8,069 nt of DNA from NCBI GenBank assembly GCA_948517135.1, contig CAORJJ010000086.1, positions 1-8,069 of the forward strand, read 5' to 3'. This DNA is from an uncultured Clostridia bacterium (GTDB lineage: Bacteria; Bacillota; Clostridia; TANB77; CAG-508). Numbering within the stretch: the first letter of the stretch is position 1; each line of letters starts with the position of its first letter. Under the pieces are notes generated by a model. That model made no database searches. It saw nothing but the letters and a program-made list of their open reading frames with translations, and was not told the origin of the DNA. Below, piece after piece: positions 1 to 6,529 of this stretch. The translations under genes and the position numbers were made by a program.

Positions 1-51
1 TTTTAATATTATATTTTATAAATAATTAAATTTTTGGAAAGGATTTTTTAT

Positions 52-924
52 ATGAATACATTAAGACTAAACTCGAGAGGACCTGAAGTGGAACTCTTAC
101 AAAGCACATTATTAAAATTAGGTTTTTATAATGGTGCTATTGATGGTATTTTTGGATACCAAACCTTTTCAGCTGTACAAAGATTTCAAAGACAATTTGG
201 TCTTCAAGTAGATGGAATAGTTGGAACAAATACTTGGAATGCTTTAATGCCATACATAAATGGTTACACAACATATACTATAAAAAGTGGAGATACTTTA
301 TATAATATTGCAAAAGAATATTCTACAACTGTTGATGCAATAATTTATGCAAATCCAAATATTGATGCTGATAATTTGTCAATTGGAGAAGAAATTATCA
401 TTCCATTTGGAAATGTTGTGCAAACAAATATTAGTTATACTTCACAAATTTTAAATTTGAATATTAATGCTTTAAAAGCAATCTATCCATTTTTAGAAGT
501 ATCAAGTATTGGTACTAGTGTTTTAGGTAGACCACTTAGAGCAATTAGATTTGGAAGTGGCCAAAAAGAAGTTTTATACTGTGCTGCAACACATGCAAAC
601 GAATGGATTACAAGTCCACTATTAATGAAGTTTCTAGAAGGTATTTCTAAAAGCTATGTAAATAATCTTAATATTTTTGGTGTAAATGCTCGTGAATTAT
701 TTAATAATGTATCTTTATATATTGTTCCAATGGTAAATCCTGATGGTGTTGATTTAGTTACTGGTTTCTTTTCAGAAAATTCCTGGGCATATACAAATGC
801 AAAGAGAATTGCAAGCAGTTTCCCTGATATTCCATTTCCAAGTGGTTGGAAAGCTAATATAGAAGGGATTGACTTTCAAAAAGTCAATCCCATTTTTTCT
901 TCTGTAATTATTGAGCAACAATAA
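52..924 (+). pseudogene. Truncated peptidoglycan-binding/LysM/M14 metallopeptidase
   Basis: Remnant of a cell-wall peptidase of the gamma-D-glutamyl-diamino-acid endopeptidase type. Counting from ATG 52: a PG_binding_1 domain (about 6-66, with DGIFGYQT and VDGIVG), one LysM (about 74-118, [13 protein letters not shown]) and the start of an M14 zinc carboxypeptidase domain (from about 127). The first two zinc ligands are present (H181 and E184 in THANEW), as is NPDG at 229-232. The protein then runs into [10 protein letters not shown], which in the family continues to about 400 residues with the third zinc His and the catalytic Glu; here those are missing and 16 unrelated residues follow. It has no signal peptide. 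ATG 52 is preferred over an in-frame TTG at 34 because GGAAAGG at 36-42 is correctly spaced from the ATG and overlaps the codons after the TTG. It is almost certainly inactive as a peptidase, though the wall-binding part could still be made. Insertion of the neighbouring element is the likely cause. Confidence 0.85.
865..898 (+). terminator. Hairpin with T-tract on the host/element junction
   Basis: Perfect 12-bp inverted repeat GGGATTGACTTT (865-876) / AAAGTCAATCCC (880-891) with a 3-nt loop, followed by ATTTTTT. It has the form of an intrinsic terminator for the plus strand and would end the truncated peptidase transcript. Its left arm encodes the conserved Gly-Ile-Asp of the M14 domain, so at least 9 nt of that arm are host sequence, while the right arm seems to belong to the element. 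Confidence 0.7.
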
Positions 925-930
925 TTACAG
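902..930. repeat. Perfect 12-bp inverted repeat near the element's left end
   Basis: CTGTAATTATTG (902-913) and CAATAATTACAG (919-930) are exact inverse complements around a 5-nt loop (AGCAA). It lies between the junction hairpin and the 3' end of the recombinase gene. The following sequence CATTTTCAATTTTATTTTTT makes a weak plus-strand terminator possible, but no T-run follows on the minus strand, so it does not look like the recombinase terminator. It could be part of the recombinase attachment region. Confidence 0.6.
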
Positions 931-1007
931 CATTTTCAATTTTATTTTTTCAGGTCGACTTTAGTTTTCAATCTCCTGATTTTAACTTCCACTTTTTTGC
1001 GTTTTAG

Positions 1008-2654
1008 CTATACAGCTTTTCTTTTAGAATTTATAATTTCACTAATTTCTATAAATTCATCGAAGTTTTGACTAATAATATTTAATTTTGAAAAATTAAA
1101 ATGAATATATATATTTTTATCTTTGTCTATTTCTATTTTTTTAATTAGTCTATATAAACTCATTTTAGTAATTTCTTCTTGACTTAAAAATTCTCTAATA
1201 TAATTTTCACAGTCTTCATTTCCCATTTTTGAACATTCAATGTTCTGTCCTAAATCTTTAAGTTTCGTTTCCGCTTCCGCTTTTTGATTAATTAAACGAT
1301 TTCTATCTTTTATAAAGCTTTCTGAATATCTTTTATAATCTTCATCTGTAATTATATCGTTCAATCTATCTTTGTAGATTTTGTCTATTTTTGAATTAAT
1401 ATCTTTTACTTCTCTGTCTATATCTTTAATGTCCTTTTGATATTTTTCTATAATGTCTGAGGTTTTTGATGTCAATTCTTCATATAGTTCATAGAATACA
1501 GATTCACTATGGTACATCTCACAAATTTGTTTTATAATATCAATCATTTTCTCTTCAAATTTGTAATAATTCATATTTAAAGCATAACAGCCTCTTGGCT
1601 TATGATCACTACAAGTTATGTAAGGTCTTTTTTGACTTTGTCTTTTAGCATTTTTCTTTAATACTATTTGCAATTTTCTACCACAATGTTTGCAATAAAT
1701 TAGACCTCTAAGTAAATACTCATATTTCAATTTTGTATTTCTTCCTCTTGCATTTGCTACTACTTGTATTCTGTCAAACATATCTTTATCAATTATTGGC
1801 TCATGAGTATTATTTACTCTTATTCTTTCAGACTCATCAGTTTTTCTTGTTTTTTTCACTTTATAAGATATAACTGGAGTTTTGTTTTGTACTAAATTTC
1901 CTATATAAACTTCATTTCTTAACATATCCATTATAGCAACTTCACTCCACTGTTTCTCACAGGTTTCATCTTGCACTTTTCCAAATTGCCTATAACATCT
2001 TGGTGGTAAATAATGATTTTGATTTAAATATTTAACTATATTCACACTTCCAATTCCATTATCATACATTTCAAAAATTTTCTTTACTATATGAGAAACA
2101 TTATAATCTATTGTTAGTTTGTTTTTTATACTTGGATGTCTTTTATAACCATAGGGAGGAGTACTACACATAAATTCACCATTTTTTTGTTTTTCTCTTA
2201 AAACACTTTTGACTTTTTTTGAAATATCTTTAGCATACATATCATTTAGTATTGCTTTAAATGGTGTTATGTCATTTGTACTCGAATCTATAAAAGTATC
2301 TATTCCGTCTAAAATTGAAACATATCTAACATGATTTTCTGGAAAAAAGTTTTCAATATAATATCCAGTTTGAATATAATCTCTTCCAAGTCTTGATAAA
2401 TCTTTAGTAATAACCATATCAATTTTTTTAGACTTTATATCTTCAATCATTCTCATAAAAGAAGGTCTATTAAAAGTTGTACCAGACCAACCGTCATCTA
2501 CATATTCTTCAGCGTAACTTAAATCACTCTCCCTTAAAAATCTTTCAATAATTTTTCGTTGGTTTCCTATACTTTCACTTTCTTGTTTGTCTCCATCGTC
2601 TCTTGAAAGTCTAATATAAGCACCAACCTTAAAGTTTGTTCTTGTGATGTTCAT
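1008..2654 (-). CDS. Large serine recombinase (site-specific integrase/excisionase)
   Basis: DNA recombinase expected to integrate and excise the element by serine-linked strand exchange. The 548-aa length is usual for this family. The N-terminal resolvase domain (about 9-150) has the catalytic Ser17 in YIRLSRDD and the arginines of DLSRLGRDY (R88, R91). A recombinase DNA-binding domain (about 160-270, with PPYGYKR) follows. Next comes a zinc ribbon with Cys 321, 324, 348 and 356, then a long coiled coil (about 390-470) and a C-terminal DUF4368-like part ending in IHFNFSKL. All key residues are intact. It starts at ATG 2654, with AAAGG 6 nt upstream. It is the gene closest to the left end and is transcribed towards it. 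Between it and the 48-aa gene lie a promoter-like sequence and an inverted repeat. After its TAG stop the frame stays open for 21 lysine/arginine-rich codons. Confidence 0.95.
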   Translation of the reverse strand: MNITRTNFKVGAYIRLSRDDGDKQESESIGNQRKIIERFLRESDLSYAEEYVDDGWSGTTFNRPSFMRMIEDIKSKKIDMVITKDLSRLGRDYIQTGYYIENFFPENHVRYVSILDGIDTFIDSSTNDITPFKAILNDMYAKDISKKVKSVLREKQKNGEFMCSTPPYGYKRHPSIKNKLTIDYNVSHIVKKIFEMYDNGIGSVNIVKYLNQNHYLPPRCYRQFGKVQDETCEKQWSEVAIMDMLRNEVYIGNLVQNKTPVISYKVKKTRKTDESERIRVNNTHEPIIDKDMFDRIQVVANARGRNTKLKYEYLLRGLIYCKHCGRKLQIVLKKNAKRQSQKRPYITCSDHKPRGCYALNMNYYKFEEKMIDIIKQICEMYHSESVFYELYEELTSKTSDIIEKYQKDIKDIDREVKDINSKIDKIYKDRLNDIITDEDYKRYSESFIKDRNRLINQKAEAETKLKDLGQNIECSKMGNEDCENYIREFLSQEEITKMSLYRLIKKIEIDKDKNIYIHFNFSKLNIISQNFDEFIEISEIINSKRKAV

Positions 2655-2671
2655 ATCTTACCTTTCTACTA

Positions 2672-2720
2672 GTAATCATCACATGATTACATAGTAACAC
2701 ATTGCGACTTTGCTTTTCAA
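2672..2720 (-). promoter_or_regulatory. Candidate recombinase promoter with inverted repeat
   Basis: On the minus strand TTGAAA (2715-2720), an 18-nt spacer and TACTAT (2691-2696) resemble a sigma-A promoter of moderate quality. Immediately downstream, where transcription would begin, is a perfect 8-bp inverted repeat, GTAATCAT (2672-2679) / ATGATTAC (2683-2690). It could be an operator or a short 5'-leader hairpin controlling the recombinase. No regulator can be assigned. Confidence 0.4.
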
Positions 2721-2724
2721 ACAC

Positions 2725-2871
2725 CTATGAAATTTTTTTATCTTTTTCTTTTATTTTTTCTTGAACATAATCCATAAATATTAGTCCTATAGTCTTTTCT
2801 ACATCATTTTCATCATTTGAAAAACAACAGTAAATTTTAAAATCTTTCTTTTTTGTTTTGTTTTTGCACAT
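2725..2871 (-). CDS. 48-aa conserved-looking small protein upstream of recombinase
   Basis: Encodes a 48-residue, lysine-rich protein that starts MCKNKTKKKDFKIYCCFSND and continues as an amphipathic acidic/basic helix ending in EKDKKIS. The start ATG at 2871 has a good ribosome site (AGAGGTGG, 6 nt spacing). It begins 43 nt after the relaxase stop and ends 70 nt before the recombinase start, on the same strand. Small proteins of this kind are common between mobilization genes and the serine recombinase in clostridial elements; I infer a possible accessory or directionality role from position only. Two adjacent cysteines (CC) sit in the DFKIYCCF stretch. No domain is recognised and no helix-turn-helix is evident, so the function is unknown. 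Confidence 0.65.
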   Translation of the reverse strand: MCKNKTKKKDFKIYCCFSNDENDVEKTIGLIFMDYVQEKIKEKDKKIS

Positions 2872-2914
2872 TTAAATCCACCTCTCATAAAAATCCTATT
2901 CTCTTTAGGTAATT

Positions 2915-3892
2915 TTATGATTTATTTTCTTTACTACTATCTATAAAGTTCTTTATTACCGACCTTAATCTATCTACTGGAAAATCAAATAAAATACTTA
3001 CACATTCAAAAGTTTTATTTAAACAATATTTAATCCAACTATTATTTTTCTTTATTTTAAAATACTCATCTTTAAGCTCATTATAATTATTTTCAAGTTT
3101 TTCCGCTCTTTCTAAAGTTTTCTCATTAATAACTTTTATTCTTGTATATTGTTTTGCTAAAGTATTAAATTTTCTAATTACTCTCTTATAATCTTCTTTT
3201 AATACTTGAATATTATCAGTTTCAATCTCTTTTTCATAATTTATAGCTTGTTTTTCAAATTCTTGAACTTCATAATTAGTTATTACTTTTAATTTCTCTA
3301 TTGGTATATGCTCGTTTTTTTCAGTTTCACCTCTACTTAGTTCAAATCCTGCTCTTGTCATATACTTATAGAAATTGTTTTGTAAAACCTTATAACTATT
3401 TTTTCCTTGCCAAAATTCACTACAAGAAATTTTATCGATTACTTTTCCACTTTTTTTATCCATTTTGTGTATAACTGGAATAAAAACCAAGTGCATATGT
3501 GGAGTTGTTTCGTCCATATGTACTTTTGCAGAAATAATATATTGTTCTCCTAAGTTCTTAAATCCTGCAACAAATTTATATGCTGTTTCAAAATATCTTT
3601 TAGTTTCTTTTTCTCCAATTTCTTCAAAAAATTCTTTGCTCGAAGTTATAACATATTCACAAGCTACATTAGATATTTTCTTTAATCTTCCTTGCAAATT
3701 ATACTCATTTTTTATCTCTCTAAATCTCTTACTATATGGTACATTACAAAGTTTTATTGAATAGTTATGTATTCTATTTAATTTATTTATATCTTTATTA
3801 GAATAGTTGGTATTTTTTCTCTCGTTATGCCTAAAAATTCCATTCAGTTGTCCTATTGTATATTTAGTATTTCTAATTATTGCATAACTCAC
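2915..3892 (-). CDS. mobV: MobV-family relaxase (Pre/Mob plasmid mobilization protein)
   Basis: Relaxase that would nick oriT on one strand and pilot the DNA during conjugative mobilization by a helper system. The 325-aa protein has the MobV motifs in order. Motif I is near the N terminus: SYAIIRNTKYTIGQLNG followed by R21-H22-N23-E24-R25, where H22 aligns with the DNA-linked His22 of MobM of pMV158. Motif III is HMDETTPHMHLVF with metal-binding H125, H132 and H134. The C-terminal part (about 205-290) is a coiled coil, as in Pre/Mob proteins, but the protein is shorter than the usual 400 or more residues. The start is GTG at 3892, with AGGTG 7 nt upstream; an ATG two bases upstream is out of frame and followed at once by a stop. 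It begins 10 nt after the DUF3848-like pseudogene, so it is probably co-transcribed from the oriT side. Confidence 0.93.
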   Translation of the reverse strand: MSYAIIRNTKYTIGQLNGIFRHNERKNTNYSNKDINKLNRIHNYSIKLCNVPYSKRFREIKNEYNLQGRLKKISNVACEYVITSSKEFFEEIGEKETKRYFETAYKFVAGFKNLGEQYIISAKVHMDETTPHMHLVFIPVIHKMDKKSGKVIDKISCSEFWQGKNSYKVLQNNFYKYMTRAGFELSRGETEKNEHIPIEKLKVITNYEVQEFEKQAINYEKEIETDNIQVLKEDYKRVIRKFNTLAKQYTRIKVINEKTLERAEKLENNYNELKDEYFKIKKNNSWIKYCLNKTFECVSILFDFPVDRLRSVIKNFIDSSKENKS

Positions 3893-3902
3893 ATATCAAC
3901 AC

Positions 3903-4238
3903 CTATCTTTCATCACCTCTAGATTTATTCTCATAATATCTTGTTATTATAGCTACAGATTCTTGTAAGTTTTCTCTTAAAGATTCTCCAAGTGGTGTAT
4001 CACAGTCTAGCCAGTCATGATAGAACTCTGTTAATAAATTCTTATGTTCTAGCATAATCTCTATTTCTTTATCATGTAAATCCATATTTACAATTTCATC
4101 TTTAAGCTCTTACTTAACAGTTATTTCATAAGCTCTTTCGATTATTTCTTCAGGTGTTTTTGTTTTCAGCACTTCACAAAATTCTTTAAATTCTTTTTCT
4201 AATTTCTCATTTAATTTTTCTATTTTTTCATTTTCCAT
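3903..4238 (-). pseudogene. DUF3848-like protein, split by an in-frame TAA
   Basis: A strong ribosome site (AAGGAG) precedes ATG 4238. The frame gives 42 residues (MENEKIEKLN to EIIERAYEITVK), then TAA at 4110-4112, then continues in the same frame for 68 further residues to TAG at 3903-3905. The joined protein of about 111 residues has the layout I associate with DUF3848: an N-terminal helix with the PEEIIERAYE pattern, then an acidic segment and a C-terminal LLTEFYHDWLDCDTPLGESL segment. A single base change in one codon explains the stop. An internal ATG at 4085 could restart translation of the last 60 residues, but no ribosome site precedes it. It lies between oriT and the relaxase, a usual place for this family in clostridial mobilizable elements. 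The family name comes from memory of its pattern and has not been searched. Confidence 0.7.
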
Positions 4239-4302
4239 ATTCGTATATCTCCTTATTTTTTTATTTTGATTTTTCTTCGTAGAATTACTAATGTTTGACT
4301 CT

Positions 4303-4369
4303 ATTTTTTTACTCTAATATCATAAGCAATTTTTTTGCTCTAACATACTAGAGGAAACAAGTTCCTCTG
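4303..4369 (-). other. oriT: Probable MobV-type origin of transfer (oriT) with nic site
   Basis: Read on the minus strand, a 7-bp hairpin AGAGGAA/TTCCTCT (4368-4350) with a 5-nt loop is followed directly by AGTATG and TTAGAGC. This has the architecture of the pMV158 oriT: a 7-bp hairpin, then ATAGTGTG, the nick, then TTATAC. By analogy the nick would fall between 4344 (G) and 4343 (T). The 15-nt sequence just 3' of the nick (4329-4343) recurs with one mismatch at 4303-4317. The site lies upstream of the relaxase on the same strand, as expected for MobV systems. Confidence 0.6.
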
Positions 4370-4373
4370 TATG

Positions 4374-4395
4374 ATTAGGGGATTGCTCCCCTAAT
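4374..4395. repeat. 8-bp inverted repeat beside oriT
   Basis: ATTAGGGG (4374-4381) and CCCCTAAT (4388-4395) form a perfect 8-bp stem with a 6-nt loop. It stands next to the oriT hairpin and lacks a T-tract on either strand, so it is more likely part of the transfer origin than a terminator. A further CCCC block lies at 4398-4401. Confidence 0.55.
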
Positions 4396-4404
4396 AACCC
4401 CTTA

Positions 4405-4431
4405 GTTGATTCTCTATAATAGAGAATCAAC
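4405..4431. repeat. 27-nt perfect palindrome after the 94-aa gene
   Basis: GTTGATTCTCTAT (4405-4417) and ATAGAGAATCAAC (4419-4431) are perfect 13-bp arms around a single base. It begins 1 nt after the stop codon of the upstream minus-strand gene (stop 4433-4435). No run of T follows on the minus strand, so it is not a standard intrinsic terminator. It may protect the mRNA end or be an outer arm of the oriT region. Confidence 0.6.
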
Positions 4432-4432
4432 C

Positions 4433-4717
4433 TTATCTGCTAAAATCTTCTTTGTTTTCAAAAAGTTTTTTTAAAAACTTTTCGGCAAAATTCTCATTAT
4501 ATTTCTTCAAGCCTTTTTGATATTCCTGTAAATCTTTATTAAAAATTTTACTTAAATTTATTTTAACTTGTTCATCTTTTCTTATAATCTCAACTTGCTT
4601 TGTTTGTTCTTCTAGTTCTGTTACTGATATTATTCCTCTTTGGTATTTTTTATCTAATTCTTTGTTAATAGCATTTAATAAATCATCATTAATTTCTGTT
4701 AAATTTTTATTTTCCAT
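4433..4717 (-). CDS. 94-aa helical, charged protein of unknown function
   Basis: Encodes 94 residues rich in Lys, Glu and Asn, predicted from heptad-like spacing to be largely helical or coiled coil (MENKNLTEINDDLLNAINKE at the start, KKYNENFAEKFLKKLFENKE near the end). It has no cysteine, signal peptide or membrane segment. ATG 4717 has GGAG 5 nt upstream. It is the last gene of the JAB operon, 17 nt after the stop of the disrupted 43-codon gene, and directly precedes the palindrome and oriT. Position next to oriT would fit an accessory DNA-binding or relaxosome protein, but nothing in the sequence proves this. It is not recognised as a family. Confidence 0.65.
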   Translation of the reverse strand: MENKNLTEINDDLLNAINKELDKKYQRGIISVTELEEQTKQVEIIRKDEQVKINLSKIFNKDLQEYQKGLKKYNENFAEKFLKKLFENKEDFSR

Positions 4718-4734
4718 ATTATCTCCGTTCCTAT

Positions 4735-4862
4735 TTAGTTATTATTTGATATATTGTTTTTTATATATTCCAAAATATCATTTTGAATTTTTAAAATTAG
4801 CTCTAAGCTTTGATCATCTTTTTTATTTTCATCATTTAGTTTAACTAATCTAATTTTTTCAT
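4735..4862 (-). pseudogene. 43-codon small gene disrupted by one missing base
   Basis: The ATG at 4860-4862 overlaps the TGA stop of the JAB gene (ATGA, typical translational coupling) and is followed by six A and then TTAGATTAG, so the literal frame ends after five codons (MKKLD). With one more A in the run the frame would read MKKIRLVKLNDENKKDDQSL and continue to NNISNNN and TAA at 4735-4737, with regular codon use. The ORF after the A-run is open and lacks any other ATG start. I read it as a one-base deletion in a homopolymer, a sequencing error, or transcriptional slippage at the A-run. The encoded protein would be a short charged helix of unknown function. Confidence 0.55.
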
Positions 4863-6238
4863 AGATTTCTTTCTTCTTGTCCTTGCTGGGGACTTTTCCT
4901 TTCTTCTAGCCAATTTTTATATTTCTGATATTTAAATGCTCTTTTAGATAAATCATTTTTATAATATTCTATTTCATCTTTAGTTAAACTTTTAAAATCA
5001 CCATGTTCATAGTCATCTCCAATTACAAAGAAATCTCCTGCAATATAGTCATAATCAAATACAACATTAGGTGGCATATTTAAAATCTTTCCTTCTTCGT
5101 TACAAATAATTAGCACATCTTCATATGGCACAACTTCTATTAATCCGCCAACTAGTTCTTGTTTAGCTTCTAACGAAGCATTAATAATCTTTACAACTGG
5201 ATTTTCTCCAACCTTCTTATATAAAACTCTCATTTTTCCTCTTGGAACAGCGGAGTTTATAAGTTCTTCTTCATTATTCTTATTTTCTTGTGTATATTCT
5301 TCTTGAGCATCACTTATTTTTAAATCATCAAATAAATCTGATTTTGCTTTTAAATCTGACTTTTCATAAACATAGATTTTATCTGAATCATCCTTATAAC
5401 ATATACAGTCTTTTAAAATTCCACTTTCTTGAAATTTGACAGCTTTTTTATAAGTATCATTATCTTGTGTTGCAAAGAATACTCTCACACTTCCAGATTC
5501 TCTTGCTAAATTTCTAAAATATCCTTTTATTTGTGTTTCTTGCATATTCATAAAATGATTTGGAATATCTAAAATAAGTCTTACTTTTCCCATAGCATCT
5601 GTAAGTATTGCCGTTGAATAATCAGGACTATTTTTTATATGGTGCATTAAACTTACTAAATCATCTCTGCAAAGTATTTTTACATTATAAATACTTTTTT
5701 CTTTTAACTGTTTTGCCATATTCTTTAGTTTTCTTTTATTTATTTTTAAATAGTTTTCAGGAACAGCAACTCCTAACTTATCAATAGAAATCCAAGCATA
5801 ACTTTCAGTATTCACTATTAGATGACCTTTAAATCCTATTACTTTTTTAGCAAAAAATTCAGTTGTTCTTAAATCATCTATTGAAGATTTTGCATTCTCG
5901 CTTGGGTGATTATGTACAAGATAATAATTATCCGCTTCTAGTCTATTCATTCTATCCAAAATTTTATAAATACATCTTTCTACATTTACTCGTCCTTGTT
6001 TATCTCTTTTAAAAATCTGCACTAAACTTGGAGTTCTTGAACTTATAGATTCATAACCTACAATTCGATTACCTTTTAAATAAATAATTCTAAAAGTTTC
6101 ATATCGTAAATCTCTAAAAATACTTGAGATTTCTACTAAATCATCTTTTGAATTTACTAATCTATGATTTAAGTTAATATATGATTTTTTCTTTAGTGAT
6201 TCTTCTAATCTTCTGTAAATTACTCTTGCATTTTTCAT
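4859..6238 (-). CDS. RadC-like JAB/JAMM domain protein with C-terminal DUF3846
   Basis: A 459-aa protein counted from ATG 6238. The N-terminal third is a RadC-type JAB (MPN+) fold with an intact JAMM metal site: Glu63 (VGYESISSRTPSL), then H109-N-H111-P and S119/D122 in HNHPSENAKSSIDD. The middle (about 185-290) is an unrecognised alpha/beta region (TAILTDAMGKVRLILDIP). After an acidic linker (about 300-328) comes a DUF3846 domain (about 335-420, ASLEAKQELVGGLIEVVPYE, then CNEEGK and PPN). JAMM sites are metal-dependent peptidases in some proteins; the activity of RadC-like versions on mobile elements is not established. The annotated frame also has a TTG at 6244, but ATG 6238 is preferred: it forms a TAATG overlap with the stop of the 66-aa gene and has GGTGA 6 nt upstream. 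The JAB + DUF3846 fusion is its notable feature. Confidence 0.85.
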   Translation of the reverse strand: MKNARVIYRRLEESLKKKSYINLNHRLVNSKDDLVEISSIFRDLRYETFRIIYLKGNRIVGYESISSRTPSLVQIFKRDKQGRVNVERCIYKILDRMNRLEADNYYLVHNHPSENAKSSIDDLRTTEFFAKKVIGFKGHLIVNTESYAWISIDKLGVAVPENYLKINKRKLKNMAKQLKEKSIYNVKILCRDDLVSLMHHIKNSPDYSTAILTDAMGKVRLILDIPNHFMNMQETQIKGYFRNLARESGSVRVFFATQDNDTYKKAVKFQESGILKDCICYKDDSDKIYVYEKSDLKAKSDLFDDLKISDAQEEYTQENKNNEEELINSAVPRGKMRVLYKKVGENPVVKIINASLEAKQELVGGLIEVVPYEDVLIICNEEGKILNMPPNVVFDYDYIAGDFFVIGDDYEHGDFKSLTKDEIEYYKNDLSKRAFKYQKYKNWLEERKSPQQGQEERNL

Positions 6239-6438
6239 TAGCAATCACCAGCTTTCTTGTCATCATTTTCGTTATTTTCTTCTGATTGCCTTTTTAAGTA
6301 AATTTGATAAACTTGTATATCTAACATTTTTTGTACTTTCTCATCATCTAAGCTAACTACATCATCTGCAAATACACAGTCTACTTTTTGTATTTTCTTA
6401 ATCTTATCTTTTGTTTTTTTCTTATCAAAATATTTCAT
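6238..6438 (-). CDS. 66-aa basic-to-acidic small protein, first gene of JAB operon
   Basis: Encodes 66 residues: a lysine-rich start (MKYFDKKKTKDKIKKIQKVD), a middle with DVVSLDDEKVQKMLDIQVYQ, and an acidic tail (EENNENDDKK). ATG 6438 has an excellent ribosome site (AAGGAG, 7 nt spacing). Its stop shares a base with the ATG of the JAB gene (TAATG), so the two are translationally coupled and probably act together. No domain is recognised. The small size and tight coupling would fit an adaptor or partner of the JAB protein, which is inference only. A 14-bp palindrome and phased repeats lie upstream and may control this operon. Confidence 0.7.
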   Translation of the reverse strand: MKYFDKKKTKDKIKKIQKVDCVFADDVVSLDDEKVQKMLDIQVYQIYLKRQSEENNENDDKKAGDC

Positions 6439-6461
6439 GTTTTCGCTCCTTAAAATATTTT

Positions 6462-6475
6462 GATTTCCGGAAATC
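6462..6475. promoter_or_regulatory. 14-bp perfect palindrome upstream of the JAB operon
   Basis: GATTTCCGGAAATC is a perfect palindrome with a rare CCGG centre in very AT-rich surroundings. It lies 24 nt upstream of the ATG of the 66-aa gene and just above its ribosome site. It could be a repressor operator in the leader. It does not match the XRE operator at 7495-7542. Confidence 0.4.
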
Positions 6476-6529
6476 TATTTTTGCTTAAGCTTGATTTAAT
6501 GATACTCTGAATCTTAACTTTAAAGTGTT

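Noticed and set aside
34..51. TTG start at 34 for the M14 gene
   Set aside because: The ribosome site GGAAAGG (36-42) lies inside this extension and fits ATG 52.
3465..3764. 99-codon plus-strand ORF
   Set aside because: Lies wholly inside the relaxase gene in antisense, has no ribosome site, and its product has no recognisable pattern; it is a shadow.
4662..4844. 60-codon plus-strand ORF with a hydrophobic product
   Set aside because: Antisense to the 94-aa gene and the 43-codon pseudogene; the Phe/Leu/Ser-rich product is what antisense Lys/Glu-rich helices give.
6239..6244. TTG start at 6244 for the JAB gene
   Set aside because: ATG 6238, two codons later, overlaps the upstream stop as TAATG and is better placed relative to GGTGA.
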